The notes below the pieces were generated by a model that saw nothing but the letters and a program-made list of their open reading frames with translations, ran no database searches and was not told the DNA's origin. DNA of 64,000 bases from Saccharicrinis sp963675435 (lineage in GTDB: Bacteria > Bacteroidota > Bacteroidia > Bacteroidales > Marinilabiliaceae). Position 1 is the first letter of the stretch, and the number at the start of each line of letters is the position of its first letter. The translations under genes and the position numbers were made by a program. Positions 55,904 to 64,000 of this stretch are shown here, one piece after another. The stretch is taken from contig OY776216.1 in assembly GCA_963675435.1 (NCBI GenBank), positions 3,968,001 through 4,032,000 of the forward strand, read 5' to 3'.

Positions 55904-58900
55904 ATGAAAGCTATTTATAAAACCAATCTATTTCACATGCGCGCAAAGATTTTTTCTATAATACTATCAATGCTTTTTATTGGAGTCTTTTCTTTTGCTC
56001 AAAAAAAAGACACAAAAAAGAATAAGAACAAAAAAGAAAATGTAGTAAATGATGCTAACACGCCTTTACATTTATTACAGCCTGATTACCCTATAAACTA
56101 CCATGTTCCAAATCAGTTTGAGATTGGAACAAAAATGGAAACCATCCTACAATATCTTTCAAAAGCCACTCCTGCTCAAATTATAAATTCAAACAACCAA
56201 CAAATAGTAACCGATTACAAAGATATTACGAACGATTGCCATCTGAAAAAAGGCGATTTTCGAATAACATCTTATGAGTGGGGAGTAACATATGCAGCCA
56301 TGATAAGATTGACTCAGGTAACAGATGAATCTAAATATCTGGATTATGTAAATGAGCGCTTTAATTTTTTATCTGATGTTGCTCCCTATTTTCAAAATAT
56401 TTTAACCGAAGAAGGAACCATTGATCCATTATTGAGAAGTGTTTTACAACCACATGCCCTTGATGATGCCGGTGCCATGTGTACTTCTATGATAAAATCT
56501 TCTGTATTTGGTAAACCATCTGCCAAACTTGATACCTTAATTGGAAATTATATTGATTATATCATGTACCATGAATACCGATTAGAAGATGGTACTTTTG
56601 CCCGGAAACGCCCTCTTCATAACACGGTATGGTTAGATGATATGTTTATGGGAATCCCTGCCCTACTGCAAATGGGAAAATATAAGCGCAACGATAAATA
56701 CACCTCTGAAGCCATTAAGCAAATTAAACTTTTTAAAGAAAAGATGTTTGTAGATGAAGATGGTTTATTTCGTCATGGCTGGGTTGAAGGCTTAAATCCG
56801 GAACCTAAATTTTATTGGGCCAGAGCTAATGGTTGGGCATTACTGACCTTATGTGAAGCATTAGACGTTCTTTCTGATAGAAATGAGAATCGTGAGTGGA
56901 TTTTAGATTTATACCAAAAACACATTGCTTCGCTAGTGCAATATCAATCAGGTGAAGGTTTATGGCATCAGTTAATCAACAAAAACGATTCATATCTTGA
57001 AACTTCAGCATCGGCAATTTATGTTTATTCTATTGCTCATGGTATTAACCAGGGATGGCTAAATGCAAAAGTTTATGGACCAGTTGCCACATTGGGTTGG
57101 AATGCACTTGCTGAAAAAATCAATGTTCAAGGACAGGTTGAAGGTACATGCGTGGGAACAGGAATGGGTTTTGATCCTGCTTTTTATTACCACCGCCCAA
57201 CAAGCTCGTATGCAGCACATGGTTATGGTCCAATGTTATTAGCTGGAGCTGAAATGATTGAATTATTGAATCATAACTTTCCTAAAATAAACGATAGTGC
57301 TGTTCATTTCTATGGTCAGACGCAACCATACTCTGAACCCATTTTTGAAGTTGGTGATCCTCGTCACCCTCCTTATTTAAAAGCAGGCAGCACTCGTAAA
57401 GGAGATCATCCTGTTGTTTTTGTTATAGGTGATTCTACCGTTAAAAATGGTCGTGATCGAGGAGATTTGGGCCAATGGGGATGGGCAAGTTTCTTTGACC
57501 ATTTCTTTGATACAACAAAAATATCTATTGAAAACCATGCTTTGGGTGGTAGAAGTAGTCGTACTTTCCTTACTGAAGGTCTATGGCAGAATGTATTGGA
57601 AGGCCTAAAAGAAGGAGATTACTTGTTTATTCAATTCGGACATAATGATGGTGGTCCTTTTAATACCGGACGTGCCCGTGCATCTATAAAAGGAGCCGGA
57701 GAAGAATCTCAGGACTATACTATGGAAGCAACCGGGGGCCCGGAAACTGTTTATACATTTGGTCATTACATGCGTCATTACATTAAGCAAGCTAAAGCAC
57801 ATGGTGTTAAAGTGATTGCATTATCTCATACTCCACGTAATAATTGGGAGGAGGGAAAAATGGCCAGAGTTACGAACACCTACGCTAAATGGACCAAACA
57901 AGTAGCTGAAGAAGAAAATGTATGTTACATCGATGCCAATGATTTATGTGCTACGGAATACGAAAAAATAGGTCAGGAAGCTACAAAACCTTATTATAAG
58001 GATAATGTACATACATCATATATTGGTGCTGTTTTACATGGAAATACCATTGCAAAAGCAGTATATAACCTTGAAAATTGTGATTTAAAGAAATACATGA
58101 AAAAGGATGCCATTGACAATCCTACCAAAGTAGCACCAAAACCACTATATCGTGATCCTGTATTTGATGGAGCTGCAGATCCGGTTATCATCTGGAATAA
58201 ACAAGAACAAAAGTGGTTTATGTTTTATACCAATCGTAGAGCTAACATGAAAAATACTCAAGGTGTAGATTGGGTTCATGGTACACCAATTGGTATTGCT
58301 GAATCAGAAGATGGTGGGTTAACCTGGAAATATAAAACCGACGCCAATATAAATTACGGAGATAAGGATGTTACTTATTGGGCTCCTGATGTGATGGAAC
58401 ACGACGGAACCTATCATATGTATTTAACAATTGTTCCGGGAGTTTTCTCTGATTGGAGTCATCCTCGCGAAATCACTCACCTAACCAGCAACAACTTAAT
58501 TGACTGGAAATTTGACTCTAAAATTAATCTTGCTTCTGATAAAGTTATAGATGCTGAAGTGATAAAAGCGCCTAACGGAAAATGGAGAATGTATTACAAT
58601 AATGAGCGTCATAACAAATCGATATATTATGCTGAGAGTGATGATTTATACACTTGGGAAGATAAAGGTTTAGCTGCTGCTCAAAGACGTGGTGAAGGGC
58701 CTGTAGTATTCTATTGGAAAAACAGATATTTCATGATTATTGATTCTTGGAGAGGACTTACTGTTTACAGCTCCAAAAATATGAATAACTGGCATCTTCA
58801 GGAGGAATTTATCCTTGCCAAACCAGGCTTTGGTACTGATGATGAAGTAAAAGGCGGACATGCAGATGTTGTTGTTAACAATGGCAGGGCCTATATCTTT

Positions 58901-59059
58901 TACTTTACACATCCTGGAAGAACAGAAGGAGTTAAGGAGGATAATTACGAAACCAGAAGGTCATCCATACAGGTAGGTGAATTAATTTTTAAAGACAATA
59001 AAATCACCTGTAACAGAAACTTACCGGTTGACATCAATTTAGTAAATGATAACAAATAA
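55904..59059 (+). CDS. Three-enzyme fusion: GH105, CE12 esterase and GH43-like module
   Basis: This 1051-aa secreted protein has a signal peptide (Met at residue 12 could be the true start; cleavage after about FSFAQ) and a Lys/Asn-rich linker. A GH105 domain follows (about 60-460, with D245 in TVWLDDMFMGIP, WARANGWALLTLCE and TSASAIYVYSIAHG). Next is an SGNH/CE12 domain (about 495-725, S511 in IGDSTVKNG, FGHNDGGPF, D700/H703 in DNVHTS), then a five-bladed GH43-like domain (about 740-1045, D759 in GAADPVIIW, TYWAPDVMEHDG, KVIDAEVIKA). All three catalytic sets look intact. It should unite removal of unsaturated galacturonate, deacetylation and removal of a side-chain sugar in one chain. It is followed 16 bases later by a second CE12. 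Confidence 0.9.
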   Translation: MKAIYKTNLFHMRAKIFSIILSMLFIGVFSFAQKKDTKKNKNKKENVVNDANTPLHLLQPDYPINYHVPNQFEIGTKMETILQYLSKATPAQIINSNNQQIVTDYKDITNDCHLKKGDFRITSYEWGVTYAAMIRLTQVTDESKYLDYVNERFNFLSDVAPYFQNILTEEGTIDPLLRSVLQPHALDDAGAMCTSMIKSSVFGKPSAKLDTLIGNYIDYIMYHEYRLEDGTFARKRPLHNTVWLDDMFMGIPALLQMGKYKRNDKYTSEAIKQIKLFKEKMFVDEDGLFRHGWVEGLNPEPKFYWARANGWALLTLCEALDVLSDRNENREWILDLYQKHIASLVQYQSGEGLWHQLINKNDSYLETSASAIYVYSIAHGINQGWLNAKVYGPVATLGWNALAEKINVQGQVEGTCVGTGMGFDPAFYYHRPTSSYAAHGYGPMLLAGAEMIELLNHNFPKINDSAVHFYGQTQPYSEPIFEVGDPRHPPYLKAGSTRKGDHPVVFVIGDSTVKNGRDRGDLGQWGWASFFDHFFDTTKISIENHALGGRSSRTFLTEGLWQNVLEGLKEGDYLFIQFGHNDGGPFNTGRARASIKGAGEESQDYTMEATGGPETVYTFGHYMRHYIKQAKAHGVKVIALSHTPRNNWEEGKMARVTNTYAKWTKQVAEEENVCYIDANDLCATEYEKIGQEATKPYYKDNVHTSYIGAVLHGNTIAKAVYNLENCDLKKYMKKDAIDNPTKVAPKPLYRDPVFDGAADPVIIWNKQEQKWFMFYTNRRANMKNTQGVDWVHGTPIGIAESEDGGLTWKYKTDANINYGDKDVTYWAPDVMEHDGTYHMYLTIVPGVFSDWSHPREITHLTSNNLIDWKFDSKINLASDKVIDAEVIKAPNGKWRMYYNNERHNKSIYYAESDDLYTWEDKGLAAAQRRGEGPVVFYWKNRYFMIIDSWRGLTVYSSKNMNNWHLQEEFILAKPGFGTDDEVKGGHADVVVNNGRAYIFYFTHPGRTEGVKEDNYETRRSSIQVGELIFKDNKITCNRNLPVDINLVNDNK

Positions 59060-59075
59060 TTAAAATATTCATCAA

Positions 59076-59825
59076 ATGCGTACAAAATCAATTTTATCTA
59101 TTATTTCATTAATAACAATAATTAGCTGTACCACACCCAATACAAAACATGTGAGTATATATATTGCCGGAGATTCTACAGCTCAAGGGTACGATACTAC
59201 AAGAACTGTAATGAGAGGTTGGGCTCAAATGCTACCTAATTTTTTTGATGAGCACGTTACTGTCGTTAACAAAGCAAAAGCAGGGAGAAGTACAAAAAGC
59301 TTTATTGCTGAAGATAGATGGCAAGGGATTATTGACTCCATTAAACCAGATGATTATGTAATTATTCAATTTGGACACAATGATGCTTCAACAAAACCAG
59401 AAAGGCATGCCTCCTACCCTGATTATAAAAACAACCTGATTAAAATGATTCAGGATGCTCAAGCTAAACAAGCAAATCCCATTTTGGCTACTTCAATTGT
59501 AATGAGAACTTTTAAAGGAAGAGCTCTTGTTGATGATCGATTATTGGGTTACCCTGCAATCATGCGTCAATTAGCTGATTCTTTAAACATTCCTTTAATT
59601 GATACCTATGTAAAAACCCGAGACTTAATTATTATGATGGGTGATGAACCATCAAAAAAACTTTATATGTGGATTCCTGCAGGAGTTGATTCTATTCGTC
59701 CTGACGGTTCACAAGACGATACTCACCTACAAACTCCAGGTGCCATTGCTGTAGCTGAATTTGTAGCAAAAGAAATTAAAAACCTAAACCTTAAAAACAT
59801 TGCAGATCATGTTGTTACCCCTTAA
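59076..59825 (+). CDS. Rhamnogalacturonan acetylesterase (CE12, SGNH), short form
   Basis: This 249-aa lipoprotein (lipobox ending ISC at about 18) consists of one SGNH domain. S34 lies in IAGDSTAQGYD, a Gly in KAGRSTKSF, Asn in FGHNDASTKP and D215/H217 in DDTHLQTPG. It removes acetyl esters from rhamnogalacturonan, like the other two CE12 domains in the locus. The 3' end overlaps the GH106 gene by 17 bases, so the two are co-translated. Confidence 0.92.
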   Translation: MRTKSILSIISLITIISCTTPNTKHVSIYIAGDSTAQGYDTTRTVMRGWAQMLPNFFDEHVTVVNKAKAGRSTKSFIAEDRWQGIIDSIKPDDYVIIQFGHNDASTKPERHASYPDYKNNLIKMIQDAQAKQANPILATSIVMRTFKGRALVDDRLLGYPAIMRQLADSLNIPLIDTYVKTRDLIIMMGDEPSKKLYMWIPAGVDSIRPDGSQDDTHLQTPGAIAVAEFVAKEIKNLNLKNIADHVVTP

Positions 59826-62589
59826 AAAACTGGCAAAATACACAACACTATTGTGTATTCCATTATTCTATGTTCAGTGTCAACCAAAGGTTGAATGGCC
59901 TGATGAATCAATTGACACAAAACCGGGCTCACGTTGGTGGTGGATGGGAAATGCTGTTGATGAAACAAATCTGACTAAAAACATGGAAGCTTATGCTGAT
60001 GCTGGCATTGGCTCACTTGAAATTACACCCATTTATGGTATTCAGGGAAACGACTCCAATGAAGTGGACTTCTTGTCAGAAAGATGGATGGAATTATATT
60101 CACACACACAGAATGAGGGCAAAAGACTAGGTATTAACATTGATATGAATACCGGAACAGGCTGGCCTTTTGGTGGTCCTGAAGTTACTGTTGAAGATGC
60201 TGCAGGTCGTTTACTGATTAAGGAATATAACTTAGGCACAGGAAAACAGTTAAAGGATGAAATTATTCCGGATGATAAAAAACAACAAGCTACTGCGGTT
60301 CTTTCTCGATTAATGGCATACTCTGAAGCTGGTGAATGTTTAAATCTGACTGATAAAGTTGAAAATAAAAAACTAAATTGGACAGCGCCTAAAGGTAACT
60401 GGAAGTTAATTGCACTTTTTGAAGGACACACTTTTCAAAAAGTTAAAAGAGCTGCACCCGGCGGAAAAGGTTTGGTTTTAAATCACTTTTCAAAACATGG
60501 AGTAGAACGTTATTTAGATCGCTTTACAAAGGCTTTTGCAAAAAGTAATGCCACTCCTCCCAAATATTTCTTCAACGATAGTTACGAAGTGTATCGCGCC
60601 GATTGGACACTTGGTTTATTGGAAGCTTTTGAAAAAATGCATGGTTATAAATTGGAGGAATATCTTCCTTGGTTTTTAAGTGAAGAACATAACGACACAA
60701 CAGCAAGAATTATTTCTGATTACAGAGAAACTTTTGCAAGTATGTTGGTCAACAACTTTACGATTCCTTGGACTGAATGGGCGCATAGTTTAAACAGTAA
60801 AACCCGTAATCAGGCACATGGCTCTCCAGGTAATTTAATTGATATTTATGCTGCTGTTGATGTTCCTGAATGCGAAGGTTTTGGTTTGTCTGATTTTGAT
60901 ATTAAAGGACTACGTAAAGATTCTATGACTCGTCATAACTTCTCTGATTTATCTATGTTAAAATATGCCTCATCGGCTGCACATATTTCAGGAAAACAAT
61001 ATACCTCAGCTGAAACTTTTACATGGTTAACAGAGCACTTTCGTACTTCATTTTCTCAATGTAAACCCGATTTGGATTTAATGTATGTTTCGGGAGTAAA
61101 TCATGTTTATTTTCATGGCACTACTTATAGTCCTGAAGACGCCACATGGCCAGGTTGGAAGTTTTATGCATCTATAGATATGAGTCCTACCAATCCATTA
61201 TGGCGCGATGCACAACCTTTCTTTAAATATATTTCACGTGTACAATCTTTCATGCAAATGGGGCAACCAGACAATGATTTTCTGGTTTACTTACCAGTTT
61301 ACGATATGTGGCACAATGAAGAAGGTCGTTTATTGATGTTTGATATTCACGCCATGAAAGAACGTGCTCCTGAATTTATTAATGTTGTAAATTCAATTAG
61401 CAGGGCTGGTTACGACATGGATTATATCTCCGACAATTTTGTAAACTCAACAACAGTTAAAAATGGTAGTTTAGTAACTGAAGGGGGTTCGTCATATAAA
61501 GCATTAATTGTTCCTGCTACAGATAAAATGCCGGTTGAAACACTGCAAAACCTATTAAAATTAGCTTCAGAAGGTGCACAAATCATCTTTCTTGAAAACT
61601 ATCCAAACGATGTTCCAGGTTTTGGAAAATTAAACGAAAGAAGAGATCATTTTTCTAAGTTAATCAACAAGCTTCCGACTACTGATTTTGGAAAAACAGC
61701 ATCAACAACATATGAAAAAGGAAAAATTATCACTGGTGTTGATTTTGAAAAAACATTAGTTGCAACTGGTATTGTTGCCGAAGAATTTAAAAAGAAAGCT
61801 GATCTTCAGTTTATCCGCCGTAAAAACGAAAAAGGATATCACTACTTTATTTCGGCTTTAAAGCATCAGGATACCGATACATGGATTGCTTTGCACGAAC
61901 CTGCAAGTACAGTTGTTTTCTTTGATCCTATGACTGGAAAAATAGGAAAAGCCATGACTAAAGATGAAAATGGACAAACCAAAGTTCGTATACAGTTAAA
62001 ATCAGGAGAATCAATCATTTTAAGAACCTATAATTCACCTGTCAATTGCAATAACTGGTCATATGTAGTTCAATCAGGAGAACCTTATTTAATTAATAAT
62101 AACTGGAAAATCTATTTTAAGGAAAGTATTCCTGCTATTACAGATACTTTTACATTGCCAACTTTAATTCCCTGGACTAAATTAAATATTCCTGAGGCAA
62201 AAGAAAATATGGGTGTAGCGGTTTACTCTACAACATTTACCATTAACAAAGATGAAGATACACAATGGATTCTTGATTTAGGAGATGTTAGAGAAACAGC
62301 CAGAGTAAAAATAAATGGCAAAGAAGTTCAAACACTTTGGGCTGTACCATATCAGGTTTCAGTTGGTGAGTTTATTAAACACGGATTAAATTCTATTGAA
62401 GTTGAAATAACAGGTTTACCAGCCAATCATATTGCAAGCTTGGATAGAAAAGGCGCACATTGGCGTAAGTTTAAAGAAATCAACTTTGTAGACTTAAACT
62501 ATAAAAAAACAGGTTATGCCAATTGGGAAACCATGCCAGCAGGTTTAAACAGTCAGGTTAAACTAATACCAATTAAATATTCAAAATAA
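59809..62589 (+). CDS. Alpha-L-rhamnosidase, family GH106 (lipoprotein)
   Basis: This enzyme of about 926 aa removes alpha-linked L-rhamnose from rhamnogalacturonan oligosaccharides. The ATG at 59809 is preferred to an in-frame TTG three codons earlier; it gives a lipoprotein signal with Cys in FYVQCQP. GH106 blocks seen are PGSRWWWMGNAV, SLEITPIYGIQGN, NIDMNTGTGWPFGGP, FFNDSYEVYRADW, KQYTSAETFTWL and VNHVYFHGTTYSP. A C-terminal jelly-roll (about 790-925, LDLGDVRETARVKINGKEV) completes the family layout. Transcribed with CE12 before it and GH28 after it (10-base gap). Confidence 0.93.
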   Translation: MLLPLKKLAKYTTLLCIPLFYVQCQPKVEWPDESIDTKPGSRWWWMGNAVDETNLTKNMEAYADAGIGSLEITPIYGIQGNDSNEVDFLSERWMELYSHTQNEGKRLGINIDMNTGTGWPFGGPEVTVEDAAGRLLIKEYNLGTGKQLKDEIIPDDKKQQATAVLSRLMAYSEAGECLNLTDKVENKKLNWTAPKGNWKLIALFEGHTFQKVKRAAPGGKGLVLNHFSKHGVERYLDRFTKAFAKSNATPPKYFFNDSYEVYRADWTLGLLEAFEKMHGYKLEEYLPWFLSEEHNDTTARIISDYRETFASMLVNNFTIPWTEWAHSLNSKTRNQAHGSPGNLIDIYAAVDVPECEGFGLSDFDIKGLRKDSMTRHNFSDLSMLKYASSAAHISGKQYTSAETFTWLTEHFRTSFSQCKPDLDLMYVSGVNHVYFHGTTYSPEDATWPGWKFYASIDMSPTNPLWRDAQPFFKYISRVQSFMQMGQPDNDFLVYLPVYDMWHNEEGRLLMFDIHAMKERAPEFINVVNSISRAGYDMDYISDNFVNSTTVKNGSLVTEGGSSYKALIVPATDKMPVETLQNLLKLASEGAQIIFLENYPNDVPGFGKLNERRDHFSKLINKLPTTDFGKTASTTYEKGKIITGVDFEKTLVATGIVAEEFKKKADLQFIRRKNEKGYHYFISALKHQDTDTWIALHEPASTVVFFDPMTGKIGKAMTKDENGQTKVRIQLKSGESIILRTYNSPVNCNNWSYVVQSGEPYLINNNWKIYFKESIPAITDTFTLPTLIPWTKLNIPEAKENMGVAVYSTTFTINKDEDTQWILDLGDVRETARVKINGKEVQTLWAVPYQVSVGEFIKHGLNSIEVEITGLPANHIASLDRKGAHWRKFKEINFVDLNYKKTGYANWETMPAGLNSQVKLIPIKYSK

Positions 62590-62599
62590 AACATTAGTT

Positions 62600-64000
62600 A
62601 TGAGGTATATTTTATTCATTATAACCATTGGTCTTTGTACTGGTATTTATGCTCAAAATAACATTCCGCACTTTGAATGGATGGAAAAAGTGGGTGCAAA
62701 AAGTTTTCCTGATGGAGAGAAGGTATTTAATGTAAAAGATTATGGTGCAGTTGGCGATGCTTTGGTTATGAATACTGAAGCCATTCAAAAAGCCATTGAT
62801 GATGCTGAAGCTGCAGGAGGTGGAATCGTTACTTTTGAACCGGGTATCTATTTAACTGGCTCTATATTTATTGGTAACAATGTAAATTTTCATATTCCTA
62901 AAGGCACCATGTTAATAGGTAGTCAGGATTTAAAAGATTATAAATATATTGATACCCGTGTGGCAGGAGTTGAAATGAACTGGCCTTCGGCATTAGTAAA
63001 CATTCTTAATAAAGAGAATGCTGCTATAACCGGAGATGGTGTTATTCATGGCAAAGGAAAGGTATTTTGGGATAAATACTGGACCATGCGTAAGGATTAT
63101 GAAAAAAAGGGTTTAAGATGGATTGTGGATTACGATTGTGATCGTCCCAGAGGAATCCTGATTTCGGAATGTAAAAATGTTACTGTAGACGGTATTGTAT
63201 TGTATCAACCAGGCTTCTGGAGTTTACATATTTTATACTCAGAGCATGTTACGATAAACGATATTACCATTAGCAACAATATTGAAGGACACGGACCTAG
63301 TACCGATGGTATCGATATTGATTCATCTTCATTTGTTTTAGTTCAGAACAGTAGTATCAATTGTAATGATGATAATTTCTGCTTAAAGGCAGGTAGAGAT
63401 AGTGATGGATTAAAAGTAAATCGTCCATGTGAGTATATTGTTCTTAGAGATTGTTATGCAGGTGTTGGTGCTGGTTTAATGACATGTGGTAGCGAAACAT
63501 CCGGAGGTATTAAACATATTGTAGGTTACAACTTAAAAGCTGTAGGCACATCCTTCGGTTTAAGATTTAAAAGTACCAATCAACGTGGTGGTGTTATTGA
63601 AGACATACATTTATCTAATATAACTATGGAAAATGTAAAATACCCCCTATCCGTTGATTTAAACTGGAATCCGGCATATAGTAATTCTCTTTTACCTGAA
63701 GGATACAACAGAGACAGCCTTCCGGAACATTGGTTAAAAATGCTTGAACCTGTTGATCCTAAATTAGGAACTCCTAAATTCAAGAACATGACATTTACGG
63801 ATATCAACGTTAAAAACGCAAAGACTGCAATTATTATTGGTGGAACTAAAGAAAGTACAATTGATAACTTTACGTTTACCAATGTTTCTTTTGAAGGCGA
63901 AAAAGCAGGTTATATCAGATTTGCCGAAAATTGGAAATGCAATAACTTTGTGATTAAAGGTAAGGACGAATTAAAGCTTGAAAAAACAAAGAAAATTAAG
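62600..64000 (+). CDS. GH28 glycosidase, C-terminus outside window
   Basis: The visible 467 residues have a signal peptide (about 1-18, GIYAQ) and a right-handed beta-helix of GH28. Likely catalytic acids are in GPSTDGIDIDSS and NCNDDNFCLKAGRD, followed by GLMTCGSETSGGI and FGLRFKSTNQRG. It is only distantly similar to the GH28 at 44956-46404 (different RFKS versus RIK motif), suggesting a different linkage or chain end as target. No stop is reached by base 64000, although the length suggests the end is near. Confidence 0.9.
   Translation, partial: MRYILFIITIGLCTGIYAQNNIPHFEWMEKVGAKSFPDGEKVFNVKDYGAVGDALVMNTEAIQKAIDDAEAAGGGIVTFEPGIYLTGSIFIGNNVNFHIPKGTMLIGSQDLKDYKYIDTRVAGVEMNWPSALVNILNKENAAITGDGVIHGKGKVFWDKYWTMRKDYEKKGLRWIVDYDCDRPRGILISECKNVTVDGIVLYQPGFWSLHILYSEHVTINDITISNNIEGHGPSTDGIDIDSSSFVLVQNSSINCNDDNFCLKAGRDSDGLKVNRPCEYIVLRDCYAGVGAGLMTCGSETSGGIKHIVGYNLKAVGTSFGLRFKSTNQRGGVIEDIHLSNITMENVKYPLSVDLNWNPAYSNSLLPEGYNRDSLPEHWLKMLEPVDPKLGTPKFKNMTFTDINVKNAKTAIIIGGTKESTIDNFTFTNVSFEGEKAGYIRFAENWKCNNFVIKGKDELKLEKTKKIK

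Overview
The window looks like a chromosome segment of a Bacteroidota organism, most likely Bacteroidales or Marinilabiliales. It is strongly AT-rich, carries a SusC/SusD pair at the centre of a pectin-utilisation locus, shows no purine-rich Shine-Dalgarno sites before most genes, and is full of Bacteroidota-type insertion sequences and large PAS/GAF hybrid histidine kinases. No rRNA, tRNA or CRISPR array was seen.

Region 1 (1-23216) is a graveyard of nested transposons in decayed host genes. An IS4-family copy cuts a membrane histidine kinase just before its H-box. At 2921-7666 a dead IS1595/ISXO2-like element contains an IS256-family element, which contains an IS66 element. A second IS66 copy (7998-10443) splits a decayed SAM methyltransferase. 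At 10841-15366 a dead DDE element contains an IS5-family element, which contains an IS66-like element. Flanking repeats and restored reading frames fix the order of insertion. A second full IS4 copy (21220-22801) sits in an O-antigen-ligase pseudogene, next to an internally deleted relative (22874-23216). Embedded here is one intact signalling operon on the minus strand: FIST sensor, hybrid kinase with PAS and GAF domains, response regulator (20580-15372).

Region 2 (23677-33048) holds a second signalling operon on the plus strand: a soluble kinase with six PAS and two GAF domains, a single-domain Rcp1-like receiver, and a REC-PAS-kinase-REC hybrid. No DNA-binding output domain is seen in either operon. 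It is followed by a truncated ISAon1-type transposase and a mutated IS66-type element.

Region 3 (33119-41977) is ordinary housekeeping and accessory DNA: a YqiA-like esterase, a dicarboxylate/amino-acid:cation symporter, a membrane histidine kinase, an extended SDR reductase, and the agmatine-to-putrescine pair AguB and AguA with a split-barrel flavoprotein between them.

Region 4 (42566-64000, continuing past the window) is a rhamnogalacturonan-I/pectin utilisation locus with two divergent arms. The minus arm is GH105, CE12 esterase, a small uncharacterised secreted protein, GH28 and PL11. The plus arm is SusC, SusD, a terminator, a sulfatase fragment, a three-enzyme GH105-CE12-GH43-like fusion, a second CE12, GH106 rhamnosidase and a second GH28 cut by the window edge. 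Together they would deacetylate, cleave (PL11, GH28), import (SusC/D) and trim (GH105, GH106, GH43-like) rhamnogalacturonan. No regulator for the locus is in the window.
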